From Pseudorasbora parva (taxonomy: Eukaryota > Chordata > Actinopteri > Cypriniformes > Gobionidae): a stretch of 64,000 nt of DNA. The notes under the pieces are model-generated. The model was not told where the DNA came from and searched no databases. It worked only from the letters and a program-made list of their open reading frames with translations. The translations under genes were made by a program, and so were the position numbers. Shown here in pieces: positions 61,049-64,000 of this stretch (positions are counted from its first letter, which is position 1; the number at the start of each line of letters is the position of its first letter). The stretch lies in contig NC_090185.1 of assembly GCF_024679245.1 (NCBI RefSeq), positions 28,522,926 to 28,586,925 on the forward strand, in the 5' to 3' direction.

Positions 61049-61961
61049 TGGTATCCTAATATGAACCGTACCACTTTTTTGGGACTTCTGTAGCCCAAAA
61101 CAGTAGTCCAGTACTAAATAAAGGGTGGAGCTAGACACACTGCAGAAACGAGGCATAACATGGTGTTAGCAAATGTTTTATAGTGTAATTTCTTTTGCAA
61201 TTATTGCTTTTTGATCCACTCAAGTAGGACTTGCGCGCATCTTTACACGTTCAATACAATTAAGTGCACTTCTTTTTCACAAGGTCATGCTTTAAACAGA
61301 AAATAGGTGTGATCTCTGTTTATATTTGTCAAAAAGCATTTGGGCATAAACCTTTAGATCAAAATGTTTGCATATTTTCTAGATAAGTAGTTATTCAGTG
61401 ATTCTGTAAGGAAAGGCTTCTTGTAGTTCAGTAGCTGCGAGAGCGTGAATGTTTTATGTGGCCCGTGTATGTTTGCGGACTCGTACGGCGGAGGGGGAGG
61501 GGCTGGAAAGATGAGGAGAATCGAGCCGCCCCGCTGGCTGAGCGGTGACTCATTAAAATCTCACTCTGTTACAGCTCCAGCAAACCTGCAAACTGCCTCA
61601 CCCTCTGCCAAGCGTCTCTCATCATGACTCGGCGAGTGCGAGGCAGCTAAAGTGTTTGTTTTTGCGCTGGGAGATTTACATGTTAGAGAGTCTGCGTTGT
61701 GATATTTCTTCATGCAAATGGCGTCTCGGACCCCCTCCCCTTCCTTTCTACTTCCCCTGATTTTTTTCCCACAAATAGCGTTTTCTTCCAGATGGCTGTT
61801 TGGCAGGTTTTTAACTTCTTCTTTTTTGGTTTTTGTTTTGATAGACAGATTGTGCCGAATGTTTAAGCAGAATCAGACACGAAATCTCACGCATATCTTG
61901 TTTGAAATATGCAGATGTTGTCTTCCCAGAAGGTTTCTAACAACTCTTTCCTGCATTACAG
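61049..61961. other. crebbp intron 5, 3' part
   Basis: A GC-rich block at 61430-61660 (GGAGGGGGAGGGGCTGG, GCTGGCTGAGCGGTGACTCA) stands out from AT-rich flanks and may be a regulatory element. A long pyrimidine tract and CTGCATTACAG precede exon 6. Confidence 0.35.
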
Positions 61962-62207
61962 CAATGCTGAGTCCTCCCAACGCTGGTCTGCAAACCCCCA
62001 TAGGGTCGGTCAGCGCGGGGCAGCAGACCGCACCCACTCTACCCAGCTCCACGCCCATCGACCCCAGCTCCATGAAGCGGGCCTACGCTGCCCTCGGCCT
62101 CCCCTACAGCAATCAGACCACCACACAGACCCAGTCCCCTGCACAGACGCAGCCGACTGCGCAGACACCGCAGCACCAGCAGCAAATGAGACCCATCAAT
62201 GCACTCG
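61962..62207 (+). CDS. crebbp: crebbp exon 6: linker between TAZ1 and KIX
   Basis: The exon starts with CA completing Pro-414, encodes 81 codons (415-495) and ends with G before GTAAAC. The residues include GLQTPIGSVSAGQQ, IDPSSMKRAYAALGLPY and QQQMRPINAL. The IDPSSM.RAYAALGLPY block is a strong CBP/p300 signature. The Gln/Thr-rich stretch after it is low-complexity. The larger frame opening at 61712 is intronic upstream of the acceptor, and the extension past 62207 reads into the intron. Confidence 0.96.
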
Positions 62208-62254
62208 GTAAACACTTAATTAAACACTTAATAACTGTAGGGAAGTATATTATA

Positions 62255-63202
62255 TTTTAAAACAGCACTAGGTACCTACTAAACATTCATAATATATTTT
62301 CAAGGCTCTTGTGATGAAACATCGACTTACAATAGGTTGAATGACACGTCTGCCATAGCCTGACGAGCTCTGTATCGTTTTTAATCATACTTTTAAACTT
62401 TGGGTTTCGGATAGTAACCCGAGAACAAAAAGAACTACACAATTCGACTGCTTTACGGCATATACATCACTTTCACCAACACCCACACTTCCTTACATTC
62501 GGACGTGGAGCCCAACTATCATTTGTTTGTCGGATGAAATAGTCATGTCCGAAGCAGCACAGAATAATAAGAAAGGAAAGGTTTTGTTGGAGGAAAGCAA
62601 TAAGAGGAAATGAAAAAGTGATTGAATTAAAGGCAGGACGAGGATCAACATTAGACCAGCGTTTGCTCGTCGGCGTGAGCTGAAGGAGGCGTGCCCGACC
62701 GATGCTGTCATGCTTGTTATGGTGATTACCTACCACTCAAACATTGAATTAAAGTATTATAGATTCTGTAAAACGGTAACCAATAGACTATAGGCTACTA
62801 TAATGACGCTGGCTTGTAAACAGAGCATCGCGATCATTTGGCGTTTGAACAAAATAAAACCCATGAAATTATATTCATATTAAATGCTGAAACATATGCC
62901 ACTGTACCTGGGATGAAGACATTTCACACGTGACGCAAGCAGAACACCTGCATGTGAACAGTGTTCAGGGTCCCATTTTTATGAAGTTATTTGCCCCGCC
63001 CACACCACATATATTTAAATAGACATATGGGGTCTGCGGGTTATGAGACGACCTGCTCATAGTTCAGGGCTATCAGGGTTGTCATGTCAACAAATGCACG
63101 TGCGCATCCCCTGATGTAGGATGACAGTTGACAACAGTAGTAGAGGACAATATTTTTTCCCAACTGTAAATTAGCAAAAGTTACCTAGTGTTGCTTTAAA
63201 GT
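62255..63202. mobile_element. MITE with TTTAAAACAGCACTAGGTA ends
   Basis: TTTAAAACAGCACTAGGTAC at the left and TTACCTAGTGTTGCTTTAAA at the right are imperfect inverted repeats. The family is common in teleosts. About 950 bp, occupying most of intron 6, with no coding capacity. Confidence 0.65.
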
Positions 63203-63213
63203 ATCATAATAAA

Positions 63214-63328
<115 letters not shown>

Positions 63329-63594
63329 TAATTTATACATTTATTTATTTATGTTTTAGGGGTGTAATGATACAATCGTGTCACGATTCGATATATATCA
63401 CGATCATGATTTTACATAAGAATTTTACTTATAAATTATATATAAACTATATATTAAATTTATTTTTCATTCACATATATTTATTCGTTTTTATTTATTG
63501 CTAAATGCTTTTATTTTTTGTAGATTTATATTTACAGTTTTATGTATTTTAATATTTACATATTTTTATTTGTTAATTTTTTTGTTTTGTCCAG

Positions 63595-63688
63595 GCGGTG
63601 GCCAGATAAACCCAATCGGCGCCCCGACATCAGAACAGACTAAGCTGCTCCCAGATGGCACCATGCCTTCAACCTTGAACCCAAACAA
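63595..63688 (+). CDS. crebbp: crebbp exon 7
   Basis: After TTTTGTCCAG, GC completes Gly-496. Thirty codons (497-526) and AA follow, before GTACGA. The residues GGQINPIGAPTSEQTK and PDGTMPSTLNPN align loosely with the CBP linker just before KIX. The phase fits exons 6 and 8. The frame remaining open past 63688 is intronic. Confidence is slightly lower because this linker is poorly conserved. Confidence 0.9.
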
Positions 63689-63802
63689 GTACGACACTGA
63701 AACACACACCAACCAAAACACACCCCAGCTCTTAAGTGCTAAAGTTTGATGTTTTAAATCAGTTTCTTGCTAACCAAGTCTCTTCTGATTCCCTTCACGC
63801 AG

Positions 63803-63940
63803 TCAGCTGATGCCGGACGGCCCTACGCCAGGCAGCATGGGTAACCTGCCCACAGCGGCCCCTCTGTCAGCCACCGGTGTGAGGAAAGCCTGGCACGAGC
63901 ATGTCACTCAGGACCTCCGCAACCACCTTGTACACAAACT
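63803..63940 (+). CDS. crebbp: crebbp exon 8: start of the KIX domain
   Basis: After CACGCAG, T completes Asn-527, then 45 codons run to CT before GTTAGT (split Leu-573). The residues LMPDGPTPGSMGNLPTAAP are followed by the KIX domain start TGVRKAWHEHVTQDLRNHLV from about residue 551. KIX binds the phosphorylated kinase-inducible domain of CREB, and also MYB and MLL. The first KIX helix is present; the rest, including the CREB-binding groove, lies past the window edge. Human CBP has the same GVRK.WHEHVTQDLR pattern, which supports crebbp over ep300 (WHEDITQDLR in p300, as recalled). Confidence 0.96.
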
Positions 63941-63960
63941 GTTAGTTAAATCTCCTTCGA

Positions 63961-63963
<3 letters not shown>

Positions 63964-64000
<37 letters not shown>
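63964..64000. repeat. (TA)n microsatellite at the window edge
   Basis: At least 18 TA units, running off the right edge 24 bp after exon 8. Confidence 0.95.

Noticed and set aside
61712..62260. 182-codon ORF as a single crebbp exon
   Set aside because: The first part is a pyrimidine-rich intron; CATTACAG at 61961 and GTAAAC at 62208 define the exon, and phases match both neighbours.

Overview
This is a piece of a vertebrate nuclear genome, almost certainly a teleost and most likely a cyprinid. The reasons are the spliced vertebrate genes, a 5S rRNA-derived SINE of the zebrafish SINE3 type, and introns crowded with short hAT, Tc1/mariner, PIF/Harbinger-like and piggyBac-like elements of fish type. 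The species cannot be fixed from sequence alone.

Two host genes lie on the + strand, head to tail. The first is the 3' part of adcy9 (adenylate cyclase 9): four coding exons at 2778-2931, 5995-6143, 6619-6645 and 11497-12772, covering the second membrane cassette, the C2 catalytic domain and the C-terminal tail. A long AT-rich 3' region follows. The second is the 5' part of crebbp (CREB-binding protein, a histone acetyltransferase coactivator): eight coding exons (19179-19257, 38830-39467, 50640-50804, 50882-51125, 57602-57715, 61962-62207, 63595-63688, 63803-63940). They encode about 573 residues: the N-terminus, an LXXLL motif, the TAZ1 zinc finger and the first part of KIX. The gene runs off the right edge. 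Splice phases join cleanly throughout. The order adcy9 then crebbp matches the human ADCY9-CREBBP neighbourhood on 16p13.3, as recalled. The two products act at opposite ends of cAMP signalling: cAMP synthesis, and CREB-dependent transcription. The crebbp leader holds a YY1-type motif and a perfect cAMP response element.

Nearly everything else is mobile DNA. Nesting and target-site duplications (TSDs) resolve many elements to the base. Eight hAT-type elements have perfect 8-bp TSDs that all fit nTnnnnAn. The deepest stack is 46839-49750: a hAT contains a second hAT, which contains a LINE tail and a piggyBac-like deletion derivative. Another stack, 8805-11118 in the last adcy9 intron, can be dated with a paralogous empty site at 3978-4409. 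A 3.5-kb hAT in crebbp intron 2 (42576-46049) holds a Harbinger-like element with a local inverted duplication of the template-switch kind. No intact transposase was found. Both DDE-bearing Tc1 copies are broken, and one has lost a catalytic aspartate.

Region by region: 1-2777 adcy9 intron with nested repeats; 2778-12772 adcy9 exons and TE-filled introns; 12773-18300 adcy9 3' region and intergenic; 18300-19257 crebbp promoter and leader; 19258-38829 intron 1; 39468-50639 intron 2; 51126-57601 intron 4; 57716-61961 intron 5; 62208-63594 intron 6. No rRNA, canonical tRNA, CRISPR or prokaryotic features are present. No new host system was recognised. The most unusual items are the inverted duplication, an unidentified acidic ORF inside a hAT, a tRNA-like module inside another element, and the CRE in the crebbp leader.
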